Of a stretch of DNA of 64,000 nucleotides, positions 41,771 through 49,446 are shown piece after piece. The notes beneath the pieces are model-generated. The model was not told the origin of the DNA. It saw nothing but the letters and a program-made list of their open reading frames with translations, and searched no databases. The position numbers and the translations under genes are program-made. How positions within the stretch are numbered: position 1 is the stretch's first letter; the number at the start of each line of letters is the position of its first letter. Location of the stretch: positions 1 through 64,000 of the forward strand of contig JAFGVN010000113.1 of assembly GCA_016937975.1 (NCBI GenBank), given 5' to 3'. This DNA comes from Clostridia bacterium (GTDB taxonomy: Bacteria; Bacillota; Clostridia; Peptostreptococcales; Acidaminobacteraceae).

Positions 41771-42436
41771 TTAAAATTTTGGTCCTTTTTTTTGTAACCA
41801 TTCACCGATCATTGTAAATTTATTGTAGACGACCAAAGCTGTACCAATTATAAAGGTTTTACTGCGCTTTATAATTTTAACACTGACTTTGAATTTGTTG
41901 GAAATTTGGGTGATTGGCAGACGTTTTTTACTGTAAAGGTGTTGCATCAGATTATCATCAGAGCCTGTAGCTCTACCAATATGGATCGCACGTTCACGCG
42001 TATCCAGATGCAATGGAGATTGCTGTATTAAATCATCAAAAGTGATGTTGAATTTCAAGAGCTCTTTTTCAAAACTATGAATTTCCGATTGTAGTTCATA
42101 TTGTTCTTCTTGAACGCTTATTTCTAATGCGTTATCAATGTCATCATGGGAAAAACGGTTTTCTGATTTCCAATAGTTTTTTAATCGATTGGAGATAATT
42201 AATCGCGCAAAAGAAAGAAAGCTACCTTTTTCATAATCGTATTTTTCCATTGATTCATGAAAAGCCATTAAAGCAATACTTAACTCTTCATCATTATGGG
42301 CATCGATGTAACCATTTTTTATTTCAGATGCAACCTTAATAATGAAAGGCTGGTAATCCCTTATGAAATTGTTAACCTTATCAGGATTGTTTTCTAATAT
42401 GATATTATAAACAATCATATCGATATTGTGGTCCAT
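41771..42436 (-). CDS. sigI: SigI-family RNA polymerase sigma factor
   Basis: The protein has 221 residues. It has the SigI arrangement: a region 2 with NNFIRDYQPFIIKVASEI and SIALMAFHESMEKYDYEKGSFLSFARLIISNRL, and a C-terminal helix-turn-helix (LPITQISNKFKVSVKIIKRSKTFIIGTALV). The gene pairs with the RsgI anti-sigma gene that follows. In B. subtilis SigI responds to heat and envelope stress, and in cellulolytic clostridia to polysaccharides. The trigger here is unknown. GGAGGT precedes the ATG, and an ATTCAAA-T-TTTGAAT palindrome lies upstream. Confidence 0.92.
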   Translation of the reverse strand: MDHNIDMIVYNIILENNPDKVNNFIRDYQPFIIKVASEIKNGYIDAHNDEELSIALMAFHESMEKYDYEKGSFLSFARLIISNRLKNYWKSENRFSHDDIDNALEISVQEEQYELQSEIHSFEKELLKFNITFDDLIQQSPLHLDTRERAIHIGRATGSDDNLMQHLYSKKRLPITQISNKFKVSVKIIKRSKTFIIGTALVVYNKFTMIGEWLQKKGPKF

Positions 42437-42457
42437 TCCATAACCTCCATATAATAC

Positions 42458-42474
42458 AATTCAAATTTTGAATT
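42458..42474. promoter_or_regulatory. 8-1-8 palindrome upstream of sigI
   Basis: AATTCAAA-T-TTTGAATT is a perfect inverted repeat with a single central base, the geometry of Fur-family operators, although the sequence differs from Fur, Zur and PerR boxes. It is 22 bp upstream of the sigI start, between sigI and the preceding ferredoxin gene. Confidence 0.45.
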
Positions 42475-42487
42475 TGAGTACTTTTTT

Positions 42488-43954
42488 TTATTTTTTTGCT
42501 TTATTTAAACAAGCTTGTACACCGTTCTTTATACCTTGACTGGTTCTTGTGGCACGAGAAACTACATCAACATTGATGCTATTGGTTTCTAAAATTCTGC
42601 TAATCATCTTAGGTGCTGCAAAATTGAAGTAACTTTTAGTCTCATGATGTTCCAAAACTTCTATAGATTGTATGACATCATTTTTTATTTCTATTTGTAC
42701 CACTAAACCTGAACGATACCCTGTTACTGTTGCTTTATAAATTCCGTCGCTATAAAGGGTGTTGGAAGAGGCTTCTTGAGCTGCGGTTTCTTCTGCCTGT
42801 TTGTCTTCTTCTTCCTGTTTTTTTCTAGCTTCTTCCTGTGCGATTTTTTCTGCTTCCAAACGTTCTTTTTCAGCTTGTAATCTTGCGGCTTCTAATCGTG
42901 CTTGTTCTTCTAAATAGATAGTTAGCGCTTCTGCATCTTTCTGGGTATAATAGTTATCCCAGTTGTTAGAGGTAGTTTCTTGAATAAGTGAAGTATCAGT
43001 GTTTTTATAAACTTTTGTATCAACTGATTTTTCTTCTTCAATAGCCTCGTTGAACTCATCCTTAAGGGTATTTAGATCTGCTTCATCAACAATAACAGTT
43101 GTAGGGTCATCAAAAAAATTATCTTTTTCCTCGGAAGGTTTTATAAAATAAAAATAACCAAGAAGCAAAACCGCAATAAAGAAAACAAGAAGATAATGAT
43201 GGTATTTTTTATGCTTTAAAGCACCATCAACAGGACAATTGGATATACAGGCATTGCAGGAAATACAATTGATATTTTTTACAGCATCATTATGACTGAT
43301 GTCAATTTGAACCGGACATACGCGATTACATTGATTACAGTGAATACATTGATCAGTACGAGTGATTTTTAATACTCGGAAGTGACCGATTAAATTTAAT
43401 CCAGCACCATAGGGACAGAGATAATTGCAAAAAGGTCTCTCTATAAATAAGGATAGGATGGTTACAATTGATAATGTCACCATAGCTGTAAGTGTGATTC
43501 CTCCATAAAAAAGACGGATAAACCCATGATAAGGATCTACGGCAATATAGGACATCACTTCATTCTTGATGACAGTATAGATAAAAAGCATAAGAATACC
43601 ATATTTGAGTGTTGATATGATGGTATGAACGCGATGTGGTATTTTAATTCTGATTTTAAAGGACTTTCCGATCAATCTAATGATACGCTGATACGTACCA
43701 AAAGGACATAAGTAACCACAGAAAAAAGGTCCGAGAAGAATAGTCAGTAAAATCATCATTAAACTAACAATAAAAACTGGAGTACTTGTGAAAGTAAAAT
43801 GATTGGAAACATCCAAAGTACCATTAATACCACACAAGTTATGTATGATGTTGAAATCTATTTGCCAGGCCAAGAGCTGTCCTGTTCTTAATAATATGAC
43901 ACTTACTATGAATAGTGGCAACATGACAAAGGGGATTATTCTAAAGTTTTTCAT
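42488..43954 (-). CDS. Membrane polyferredoxin fused to an FMN-binding domain
   Basis: The protein has 488 residues. An N-terminal NapH-like membrane domain (about 1-200) carries FCGYLCPFG and FCNYLCPYG. Two 4Fe-4S ferredoxin motifs follow, CIHCNQCNRVCPV and CISCNACISNCPV (about 208-240), then a last membrane segment (about 248-266). A long charged coiled coil (about 342-392) links to a C-terminal FMN-binding domain (about 400-488). The FMN-attachment motif reads DVVSRATRTSQG, where the usual sequence is DxxSGATxTS. The domain is probably extracytoplasmic and flavinylated by ApbE. Electron transfer across the membrane is the expected role. Confidence 0.88.
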   Translation of the reverse strand: MKNFRIIPFVMLPLFIVSVILLRTGQLLAWQIDFNIIHNLCGINGTLDVSNHFTFTSTPVFIVSLMMILLTILLGPFFCGYLCPFGTYQRIIRLIGKSFKIRIKIPHRVHTIISTLKYGILMLFIYTVIKNEVMSYIAVDPYHGFIRLFYGGITLTAMVTLSIVTILSLFIERPFCNYLCPYGAGLNLIGHFRVLKITRTDQCIHCNQCNRVCPVQIDISHNDAVKNINCISCNACISNCPVDGALKHKKYHHYLLVFFIAVLLLGYFYFIKPSEEKDNFFDDPTTVIVDEADLNTLKDEFNEAIEEEKSVDTKVYKNTDTSLIQETTSNNWDNYYTQKDAEALTIYLEEQARLEAARLQAEKERLEAEKIAQEEARKKQEEEDKQAEETAAQEASSNTLYSDGIYKATVTGYRSGLVVQIEIKNDVIQSIEVLEHHETKSYFNFAAPKMISRILETNSINVDVVSRATRTSQGIKNGVQACLNKAKK

Positions 43955-44667
43955 TGGGGTCCTTTTTTACAACTGAAAATGAGTGGAATACTGTTAATGT
44001 TAAGAGGGTCACCACTTAAGGTGCCGTAAAAAGCAATTTCTTTAAATCCGATCTGGTTCAGTAAATAGTGTAGTGTATCTTTTCTTAAGGGCAACAGTAA
44101 AATTGAGTTTTCGATTTCTAATTGCTCAGCTTTAATCACCAATTTTGTATCAAATTGGATATGATCCCTTTTAAGGCTGTATAACCTTTCGAAGCGAATA
44201 TTATCATTATCTAGGGTAGGTAGTCTATCGATGTTTTGGTCTAAGATACGATCATAATTAATCATCTGTACAATAAACAAACCATCGGTCTTTAAAACTT
44301 GATAAACACTTCTGAAAAATTTTTCCACCTCGAAAACAGAATCTAAATGAACCAAAGTATTGCCAAATGAAACAATACGATCGTAGGGTTGTGTACAAAT
44401 TTCTGTGATGTTTAACATGTTTTCTTCAATAAATTCAAGATTAGGATATTTTATTCTTGCATAATCCAAAAGGACCCTGTCCAAGTCCAATCCAATAGCG
44501 TGATTGGTTTTTGATGACAAAAGTTCTGTTAAATTACCAGTTGCGCAACCAATATCCAAAATTTTCTCGCTTGCCTCAATGGGTTTAATACTTTCAATGA
44601 AATTCAATTGATTCACATTTTGTGGAAAGATATAATCATAAACCCTTGCAATACTCTCGTAAAACAT
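43951..44667 (-). CDS. Class I SAM-dependent methyltransferase
   Basis: The protein has 238 residues. The Rossmann motif I (ILDIGCATGNLTELLSSK) and acidic end of strand two (IGLDLDRVLLDYA) are clear, followed by RIVSFGNTLVHL and the long C-terminal substrate part. The substrate is unknown. The stop codon overlaps the start of the polyferredoxin gene by 4 bp, and the start lies 8 bp after the Crp/Fnr gene. The three form one operon. Confidence 0.85.
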   Translation of the reverse strand: MFYESIARVYDYIFPQNVNQLNFIESIKPIEASEKILDIGCATGNLTELLSSKTNHAIGLDLDRVLLDYARIKYPNLEFIEENMLNITEICTQPYDRIVSFGNTLVHLDSVFEVEKFFRSVYQVLKTDGLFIVQMINYDRILDQNIDRLPTLDNDNIRFERLYSLKRDHIQFDTKLVIKAEQLEIENSILLLPLRKDTLHYLLNQIGFKEIAFYGTLSGDPLNINSIPLIFSCKKGPQ

Positions 44668-44675
44668 AAGATCTC

Positions 44676-45356
44676 CTAGAAAAGTTCAGCACTTAAAGTA
44701 TCATAATCTAAAATTGTTATGATTGATTTGTCAAAGTCAATTAGACCTTCAGATTTCATTTTCCCTAACTCTCTAGAAAGAGATGGTCTTCTAGTACATA
44801 TATGTAAAGCCATTTTTTCCTTTGAGAAAGGAAGTTTAACGGTCATTGACTTTTGTTCTTTTGAAAGTTTTATTAATACATGAGCGATTTTTCCACGTAT
44901 TGTACTTAAGGATAAAAGTTTAAATTTATCATTTAAAAAGAGTAATTTTTTAGATAACAAGGCTAAATAATTTTCTAGAATCTGAGGGTACTCTTCCATA
45001 AGGTTGAGAATGTCTTTCTTTGATAATCTTAATATTTCAGTATCTGTTATGGATAAAGCCGAAATAGGATATTCCTCTACAGGTGAAAAAATCACAGCCT
45101 CACCAAATATATCTCCAGGAGAGAGGGTAATTAAACTGGCAATATCACCAGAAATAAAGAAGGTATGTAACTCCACTGTCCCATTAAGCAAGATGGATAT
45201 ACTGTCACAATGATCTCCTTCATCCACGATTATTTCACCTTTTTGAAATGTAAATTTTCTACCTTTGTACTGATCACAAAGTCTTTCAATCTCTTCCGCG
45301 TGCATTTCCTTAAATAATTGACATTTTAATAGTGTAGGTAAATAATTGGAATTCAT
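44676..45356 (-). CDS. Crp/Fnr-family transcriptional regulator
   Basis: The protein has 226 residues. The N-terminal cyclic-nucleotide-binding-like beta barrel contains GDIFGEAVIF and FQKGEIIVDEGDHCDSISILLNGTVEL. A dimer helix and a C-terminal winged helix with ALHICTRRPSLSRELGKMKSEGLI follow. There is no Fnr-type cluster of N-terminal cysteines (only Cys12 and Cys27), so oxygen sensing through an Fe-S cluster is unlikely. It is the first gene of a three-gene minus-strand operon. A 9-5-9 palindrome lies in the divergent intergenic region. Confidence 0.88.
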   Translation of the reverse strand: MNSNYLPTLLKCQLFKEMHAEEIERLCDQYKGRKFTFQKGEIIVDEGDHCDSISILLNGTVELHTFFISGDIASLITLSPGDIFGEAVIFSPVEEYPISALSITDTEILRLSKKDILNLMEEYPQILENYLALLSKKLLFLNDKFKLLSLSTIRGKIAHVLIKLSKEQKSMTVKLPFSKEKMALHICTRRPSLSRELGKMKSEGLIDFDKSIITILDYDTLSAELF

Positions 45357-45420
45357 AAATATCTCCTTGTATTAGTTCTATTTTACCATATCTATAGATA
45401 AGACTCCACAATCCACTAAA

Positions 45421-45443
45421 TATGAAAACACAAAGTTTTCATA
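45421..45443. promoter_or_regulatory. 9-5-9 palindrome between the Crp/Fnr and VOC genes
   Basis: TATGAAAAC (45421-45429) and GTTTTCATA (45435-45443) form a perfect inverted repeat with a 5-nt spacer. The 23-bp length suits a Crp/Fnr-family dimer. The Crp/Fnr gene starts at 45356 on the opposite strand. Confidence 0.55.
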
Positions 45444-45542
45444 ACATGAATGTTGATAATGAGCAAAAAGAAAAGCTTATCCCCTTAATAGATGATTGTT
45501 CAGTTTATCTCAGGGTATCTTTAAAATAAGAGGTGAGTATTT

Positions 45543-45902
45543 ATGAAACTAAGTGGTGTGACAATAGGCACAAAGCATTTGGAAGCTACCATAGAATTCT
45601 ATGTGAAGATCTTAAAATTTAAGTTAGTAAAAAGGTATCAAAATGGTCCTGATTTAAGTGGTGCAATATTGAAACATAATAATTGCTCCATAGAATTTAT
45701 AACGGGAGATGCCGTTGATCCTTATGACAGTAAAGGCATTGTATTCACCTTTGAAGTTGAAGATTTAGAATATTTTTTTAATGCATTGATAAAGCATCAA
45801 GTAGAAGTCATAGATGCTCCCCATTTTAAAAATGGTGTTCGTATAATGCATATAAGAGATTGCAATGGCTTGTTGTTAGGTTTTACTCAACTCCCATCAT
45901 GA
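45543..45902 (+). CDS. VOC (glyoxalase/dioxygenase fold) protein
   Basis: The protein has 119 residues and one vicinal-oxygen-chelate domain. KHLEATIEFYVKILKFKLVKRYQ opens it, and VIDAPHFKNGVRIMHIRDCNGLLLGF closes it. Few metal-ligand residues can be assigned with certainty, and the substrate is unknown. AGAGGTG precedes the ATG. The response-regulator gene follows 8 bp later, so they are probably co-transcribed. Confidence 0.8.
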   Translation: MKLSGVTIGTKHLEATIEFYVKILKFKLVKRYQNGPDLSGAILKHNNCSIEFITGDAVDPYDSKGIVFTFEVEDLEYFFNALIKHQVEVIDAPHFKNGVRIMHIRDCNGLLLGFTQLPS

Positions 45903-45910
45903 GGTGAATT

Positions 45911-47446
45911 ATGGATTTTATAAAATTTGCGGAAGAAACAGAAGAAGAACTAAAAATCACAGATTCATACAAAATTATTATTGCTGATGATGACGATGAG
46001 ATTCATCGGGTCACCAAAGTTATTTTAAAATACTTTGATTTTGACAATAAAAGTTTAACTTTTGTTGATACTTATTCAGGTGCAGAAACGAAAAGAGCCT
46101 TGGCAGAGCATAATGATGTTGCAGTATTGTTTTTAGATGTCGTTATGGAAACGGACCATGCAGGTTTGGGTGTAGTTAAATACTTACGTGAAGAACTTGG
46201 AAATCATATGACTAGGATTATACTTAGGACGGGTCAACCAGGTGAAGCACCAGAAGAAGAAGTTATTAAAAAGTATGATATTAATGATTATCGCTTGAAA
46301 ACTGAGTTAACTGTTAAGAGACTGCATACAACTTTGTACGCAGCCCTTAGAAATTATCGTGATTTGACTTTATTGGAATCCAATAAAAAAGGTCTTGAAA
46401 AAATAATCAAAGCCAGTTCAAAATTATTTGAGCACAATACTTTGAATGAATTTTTAGAAACCATTTTAATAGAGTTAAGTACCTTCAACAAAGAATCAAA
46501 AGACATGTTATATATTCGAGATGGAGAAAAGCAGCTTGAAAATGGCTTGGTAGTTTTGGAACAAACGGGGCACCATAAGATTATTGCCGCGACAGGAAAA
46601 TTTGAATATGTGGTTCAAAATGAACTTGAGTACGTTGAAGAATTGAAACATGTTCTAGATTGGATTAAAGAGCAGGAAGAAAGTGATGAACTTTGTCATA
46701 AAATTGAGAATGGTTTTGTCATTAAGAGTCGTGGGAAAAGTAATATAAATAATTATATCTACATTGAAACCGATGATAAAAAACTTGATTATGAGTTAAT
46801 TGATTTGTTCTTAAACAATTTTTCAATTGCCTTGGATAATTATATTCTCAATAACATGTTATTAAATACACAAAAGGAAATTGTTTTTGCCTTGGCAGAA
46901 ACCGTTGAGAGTCATTTTCAAGAAACTGGAAGTCATATAAAAAGAATATCAGAAATGATGTATCAATTTGCACTTTGTAAAAGATATTCCTATACTGAAA
47001 GTGAGATGATAAAGCTTGCTAGTTCCATGCATGATTTAGGAAAAGTAGGTATTCCAGATAAGATATTGAAGAAACCGGATAAGCTTACTGCTGATGAATT
47101 CGAAATTATGAAAGAACACTCTGTGTTTGGTTATAACATTTTAAAGAAACCTGATTTGCCGATCATTAAAATTGCTGCAGACATCGCTTTGAATCACCAT
47201 GAAAGATATGATGGTTCTGGTTATCCAAGGGGTCTTAAAGGTCTTGAAATTCCCCTCTATGCAAGGATGATGTCTATTGTTGATGTTTATGATGCCATGA
47301 CCCATAACAGGGTTTATAAAGTAGGTATTTCTAGGGAAGAAACCATAATTTATATACTGGATCAAAAGGGTAAACAGTTTGACCCGGAACTAGTAGATAT
47401 CTTTATTAAGAATTTAGATCAAATTTTAATTGATACGATTGAATGA
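45911..47446 (+). CDS. Response regulator with DUF3369 and HD-GYP output
   Basis: The protein has 511 residues. The receiver domain (about 19-145) has the acidic pocket IADDDDEI, the phosphoacceptor Asp in VLFLDVVMETD and the later RTGQPGEAPEE. A DUF3369 region (about 165-315) follows. The HD-GYP domain (about 325-505) has MHDLGKVGIPDKIL and HHERYDGSGYPRG. It should hydrolyse cyclic di-GMP when phosphorylated. No histidine kinase is adjacent. GAGGTG precedes the ATG. Confidence 0.93.
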   Translation: MDFIKFAEETEEELKITDSYKIIIADDDDEIHRVTKVILKYFDFDNKSLTFVDTYSGAETKRALAEHNDVAVLFLDVVMETDHAGLGVVKYLREELGNHMTRIILRTGQPGEAPEEEVIKKYDINDYRLKTELTVKRLHTTLYAALRNYRDLTLLESNKKGLEKIIKASSKLFEHNTLNEFLETILIELSTFNKESKDMLYIRDGEKQLENGLVVLEQTGHHKIIAATGKFEYVVQNELEYVEELKHVLDWIKEQEESDELCHKIENGFVIKSRGKSNINNYIYIETDDKKLDYELIDLFLNNFSIALDNYILNNMLLNTQKEIVFALAETVESHFQETGSHIKRISEMMYQFALCKRYSYTESEMIKLASSMHDLGKVGIPDKILKKPDKLTADEFEIMKEHSVFGYNILKKPDLPIIKIAADIALNHHERYDGSGYPRGLKGLEIPLYARMMSIVDVYDAMTHNRVYKVGISREETIIYILDQKGKQFDPELVDIFIKNLDQILIDTIE

Positions 47447-47453
47447 TATGAAG

Positions 47454-47477
47454 AAAGCAACCCGAGCGGGTTGCTTT
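47454..47477. terminator. Bidirectional terminator
   Basis: AAAGCAACCC (47454-47463) pairs perfectly with GGGTTGCTTT (47468-47477). It separates the convergent HD-GYP and LysO genes and ends at the stop codon of the latter. Confidence 0.8.
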
Positions 47478-48073
47478 TAAAGTGCGTATAAAAATGGTAC
47501 TAAGATGGGTACTAAAGCGCTAAGTATAGCACCGTTAATAAAGGAAACGACTACGATTTCAGGTTTTGTTGCTCTTGAAATTAAAGGTAGTGTTGTATCC
47601 ATAGATGTTGCACCCGCTGGTGCTATTGCAGTATAGTCATTTAGGTATTTTGCCAAGACAGGAATCATAACGACTGCAATCAATTCCCTAAAAACGTTGG
47701 TTAAAAAGGCGACTGCTCCCAATTCCGCAGAATGTAGCTTGGATAATAAAATACCAGATAGACTATACCATCCAAAACCGGCTCCCACAGATAGACTTAA
47801 ATTATAATCATAGTGATAAATGAAGCCTGCGACTAAACCACCAATGAGACTGCCAGCAATAATGGCTGTTGGAATCATAAGAATAATATATCCGTGATGT
47901 TTTAAATCTTTAAAGATGGATTTGTTCATACCTAAATCTATTCCAACAAAAAGGATGAGTATGTTTAAAGCGATCGTTGTGATTAAATCCATATGTGCTG
48001 CCCAAGAAGGTGGCAGAATCAGCATACCTGAAAATATGCCAACTATGATTGCTATGATAATTGATAAACTCAT
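47477..48073 (-). CDS. LysO-family lysine exporter, C-terminal subunit
   Basis: The protein has 198 residues and about six membrane segments. FVGIDLGMNKSIFKDLKHHGY, SVGAGFGWYSLSGILLSKLHS, NVFRELIAV and TSMDTTLPLI are signatures of the LysO (YbjE) family. In E. coli LysO is one protein of about 300 residues; here its two halves are separate genes with a 4-bp overlap. Lysine export is inferred from the family. No lysine riboswitch is visible upstream. Confidence 0.85.
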   Translation of the reverse strand: MSLSIIIAIIVGIFSGMLILPPSWAAHMDLITTIALNILILFVGIDLGMNKSIFKDLKHHGYIILMIPTAIIAGSLIGGLVAGFIYHYDYNLSLSVGAGFGWYSLSGILLSKLHSAELGAVAFLTNVFRELIAVVMIPVLAKYLNDYTAIAPAGATSMDTTLPLISRATKPEIVVVSFINGAILSALVPILVPFLYAL

Positions 48074-48345
48074 GAACGCTCCTTCACAATAAATTTACTT
48101 GCCATGTAAACAAAAAATATACTCAATGCTGAAGTAAGAACAGCAAAAGTAAAAGCTTCAAGACCCATGCTTTTTAAGTTTTTCAGTAAGTCTTCATTTA
48201 ATCCAAGTCCTGCACCCATTGCAAATAGTAAAATCATAACGCCTATGAATTGTAGCTTGGAGATTGCTTTTTTTACTGAATCCTTAGGTTTAAGGTTTGC
48301 ACCTATAACCATTCCTACGATTAGAACAATAATAATTGACCACAT
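48070..48345 (-). CDS. LysO-family lysine exporter, N-terminal subunit
   Basis: The protein has 91 residues and three membrane segments (MWSIIIVLIVGMVIGANL, FIGVMILLFAMGAGLGLNEDLL, TFAVLTSALSIFFVYMASK). The GxGLGLNEDLLKNLKSMG region is the N-terminal signature of LysO. It must act with the downstream C-terminal subunit. The ATG at 48345 is chosen because AAGGAGG stands upstream. The reading from 48387 would cover that site. Confidence 0.82.
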   Translation of the reverse strand: MWSIIIVLIVGMVIGANLKPKDSVKKAISKLQFIGVMILLFAMGAGLGLNEDLLKNLKSMGLEAFTFAVLTSALSIFFVYMASKFIVKERS

Positions 48346-48396
48346 ATAAAAATCCTCCTTCTCATATGATAGAAGGATATCTAACAATAATCAATC

Positions 48397-48450
48397 TTGA
48401 ATTGTAAAAAAATCTGTGTTAAAGTGGTAAAGACCCCCTCGATACGGGGT
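48397..48450 (+). promoter_or_regulatory. Rhodanese promoter with a GC-tract palindrome at the start site
   Basis: TTGAAT (48397-48402) and TAAAGT (48420-48425) are 17 bp apart, with TGT directly before the -10. At the expected start site lies ACCCC-CTCGATAC-GGGGT (48433-48450). Paired C and G tracts of this kind are typical of CsoR/CstR-family operators. Confidence 0.5.
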
Positions 48451-48462
48451 GTGGAGGTGTAT

Positions 48463-48804
48463 ATGATTTATGTGATAGGATTAATTGTTTTATGGATTGT
48501 TTATAAGAAAATTACTGCACCACCTGTAGAACATATCAGCGTGGCAGAAGTAAAGGATATGATTGCAAACAAATCTGTAAAACAATGTGTGGATGTTAGA
48601 ACAGCGGGGGAATTTAATAGTCACAAAATTAAAGGTTTTAAAAATGTTCCTCTGCAAAGCCTACAAAACAAGTTGGATCAATTTAAAAAAGATGAACCCA
48701 TTGTTGTCATTTGTGCTTCAGGGAGCCGCAGTATGGCTGCCGCAAAAGTATTGCATAAGGCTGGATTTGAACGTATCTTAAACGTTAAGGGTGGTATTCG
48801 CTAA
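48463..48804 (+). CDS. Membrane-anchored rhodanese-domain protein
   Basis: The protein has 113 residues. One N-terminal membrane segment (about 1-16) is followed by a single rhodanese domain, with CVDVRTAGEFNSHKIKGFKNVPL and an active-site cysteine in VVICASGSRSMAAAKVL. It should transfer sulfane sulfur, probably from the outer or inner face of the membrane. The ATG at 48463 follows GGAGGTG; the reading from 48397 would begin upstream of its own promoter. A palindrome like CstR operators lies at the start site. Confidence 0.85.
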   Translation: MIYVIGLIVLWIVYKKITAPPVEHISVAEVKDMIANKSVKQCVDVRTAGEFNSHKIKGFKNVPLQSLQNKLDQFKKDEPIVVICASGSRSMAAAKVLHKAGFERILNVKGGIR

Positions 48805-48823
48805 ATACGAATAGGGTGAGAGG

Positions 48824-48850
48824 AATGTAGGTGAAATACCTACATTTTTT
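48824..48850 (+). terminator. Terminator of the rhodanese gene
   Basis: AATGTAGGT (48824-48832) pairs perfectly with ACCTACATT (48838-48846), followed by six T residues. Confidence 0.85.
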
Positions 48851-48853
48851 CAT

Positions 48854-48883
48854 AAAAAAAAAAAAGCTATCATGAAGATAGCT
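48854..48883 (-). terminator. Terminator of the cold-shock gene
   Basis: On the minus strand a stem of AGCTATC/GATAGCT (48865-48871 and 48877-48883) is followed by a run of T residues (A run at 48854-48865). Confidence 0.85.
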
Positions 48884-48896
48884 TCTCTTTGCTTAA

Positions 48897-49097
48897 TTAG
48901 CCAACAACAGTGATGTTTTCAGCTTGAGGGCCTTTTTGACCTTGAGTCACGTCAAAAGTAACACTTTGACCTTCTTCTAAAGTTTTGAAACCATCTACGT
49001 TGATTTGTGAGAAGTGTGCGAATACATCTTGTCCGTCTTCACCAGTAATAAAACCAAAACCCTTCTCTGCGTTGAACCACTTAACTGTACCTTTCAT
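48897..49097 (-). CDS. Cold-shock protein (CspA/CspB family)
   Basis: The protein has 66 residues and forms one cold-shock domain. [18 protein letters not shown] contains RNP1 (KGFGFI), and DVFAHFSQI contains RNP2. It is a single-stranded nucleic-acid-binding RNA chaperone. The ATG follows AGGAGG. The promoter lies about 130 bp upstream, so the mRNA has a long leader, as is common in cold-shock genes. Confidence 0.96.
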   Translation of the reverse strand: MKGTVKWFNAEKGFGFITGEDGQDVFAHFSQINVDGFKTLEEGQSVTFDVTQGQKGPQAENITVVG

Positions 49098-49345
49098 TTG
49101 TACCTCCTAATTAAATACATGTAAAACACTTAAATAACATATTTCTCAATTAGGTAAAACAAATGTACAGCTAATTTGAATATATGGTGTTCAAGATTTT
49201 TACATCAAAATATACTTCAATGCTACATTATCATTACTGGCTATGTTTGTCAAGACATCTCTAAATAATTAATCATTGAAATATATAAATTTTTAACCGG
49301 ATCTATTAATGTTCTTGATGGACGAATTAGAAAGAAAATTTAAAT
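49098..49345. other. Intergenic region with the cold-shock leader and promoter
   Basis: The 349 bp between the cold-shock and TetR genes (49098-49446) contain no gene that I can support. From left to right they hold the roughly 120-nt leader of the cold-shock mRNA, its promoter at 49225-49253, AT-rich DNA, and the TetR operator array (described separately). Confidence 0.6.
49225..49253 (-). promoter_or_regulatory. Promoter of the cold-shock gene
   Basis: On the minus strand TTGACA (49248-49253) and TAATGT (49225-49230) are 17 bp apart. Confidence 0.7.
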
Positions 49346-49366
49346 AATTGACCATTTTGGTCAATT
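49346..49366. promoter_or_regulatory. TetR operator 1
   Basis: AATTGACCA-TTT-TGGTCAATT is a near-perfect palindrome. It is the first of three sites at exact 34-bp intervals and lies upstream of the putative TetR promoter. Confidence 0.8.
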
Positions 49367-49381
49367 GTTTTTGAATTGGTA

Positions 49382-49398
49382 TTGACCAAAGTGGTCGG
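49382..49398. promoter_or_regulatory. TetR operator 2, overlapping the -35
   Basis: TTGACCAAAGTGGTCGG is identical to operator 3. Its TTGACC is also the likely -35, with TTAAGA (49405-49410) 17 bp downstream as the -10. Confidence 0.8.
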
Positions 49399-49415
49399 TA
49401 GGTGTTAAGATGAAA

Positions 49416-49432
49416 TTGACCAAAGTGGTCGG
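49416..49432. promoter_or_regulatory. TetR operator 3, next to the ribosome binding site
   Basis: TTGACCAAAGTGGTCGG is repeated exactly, 34 bp after operator 2. It lies at the expected transcription start, directly before GGAGGTG. Confidence 0.8.
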
Positions 49433-49446
49433 TTGGAGGTGTAGAC

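Noticed and set aside
48346-48462. Lysine riboswitch before the LysO genes
   Set aside because: The region is short and is taken up by the rhodanese promoter. No lysine aptamer elements are visible.
49346-49432. CRISPR-like repeat array
   Set aside because: There are only three palindromic units with 17-bp spacers, directly before a TetR gene. They are operators.
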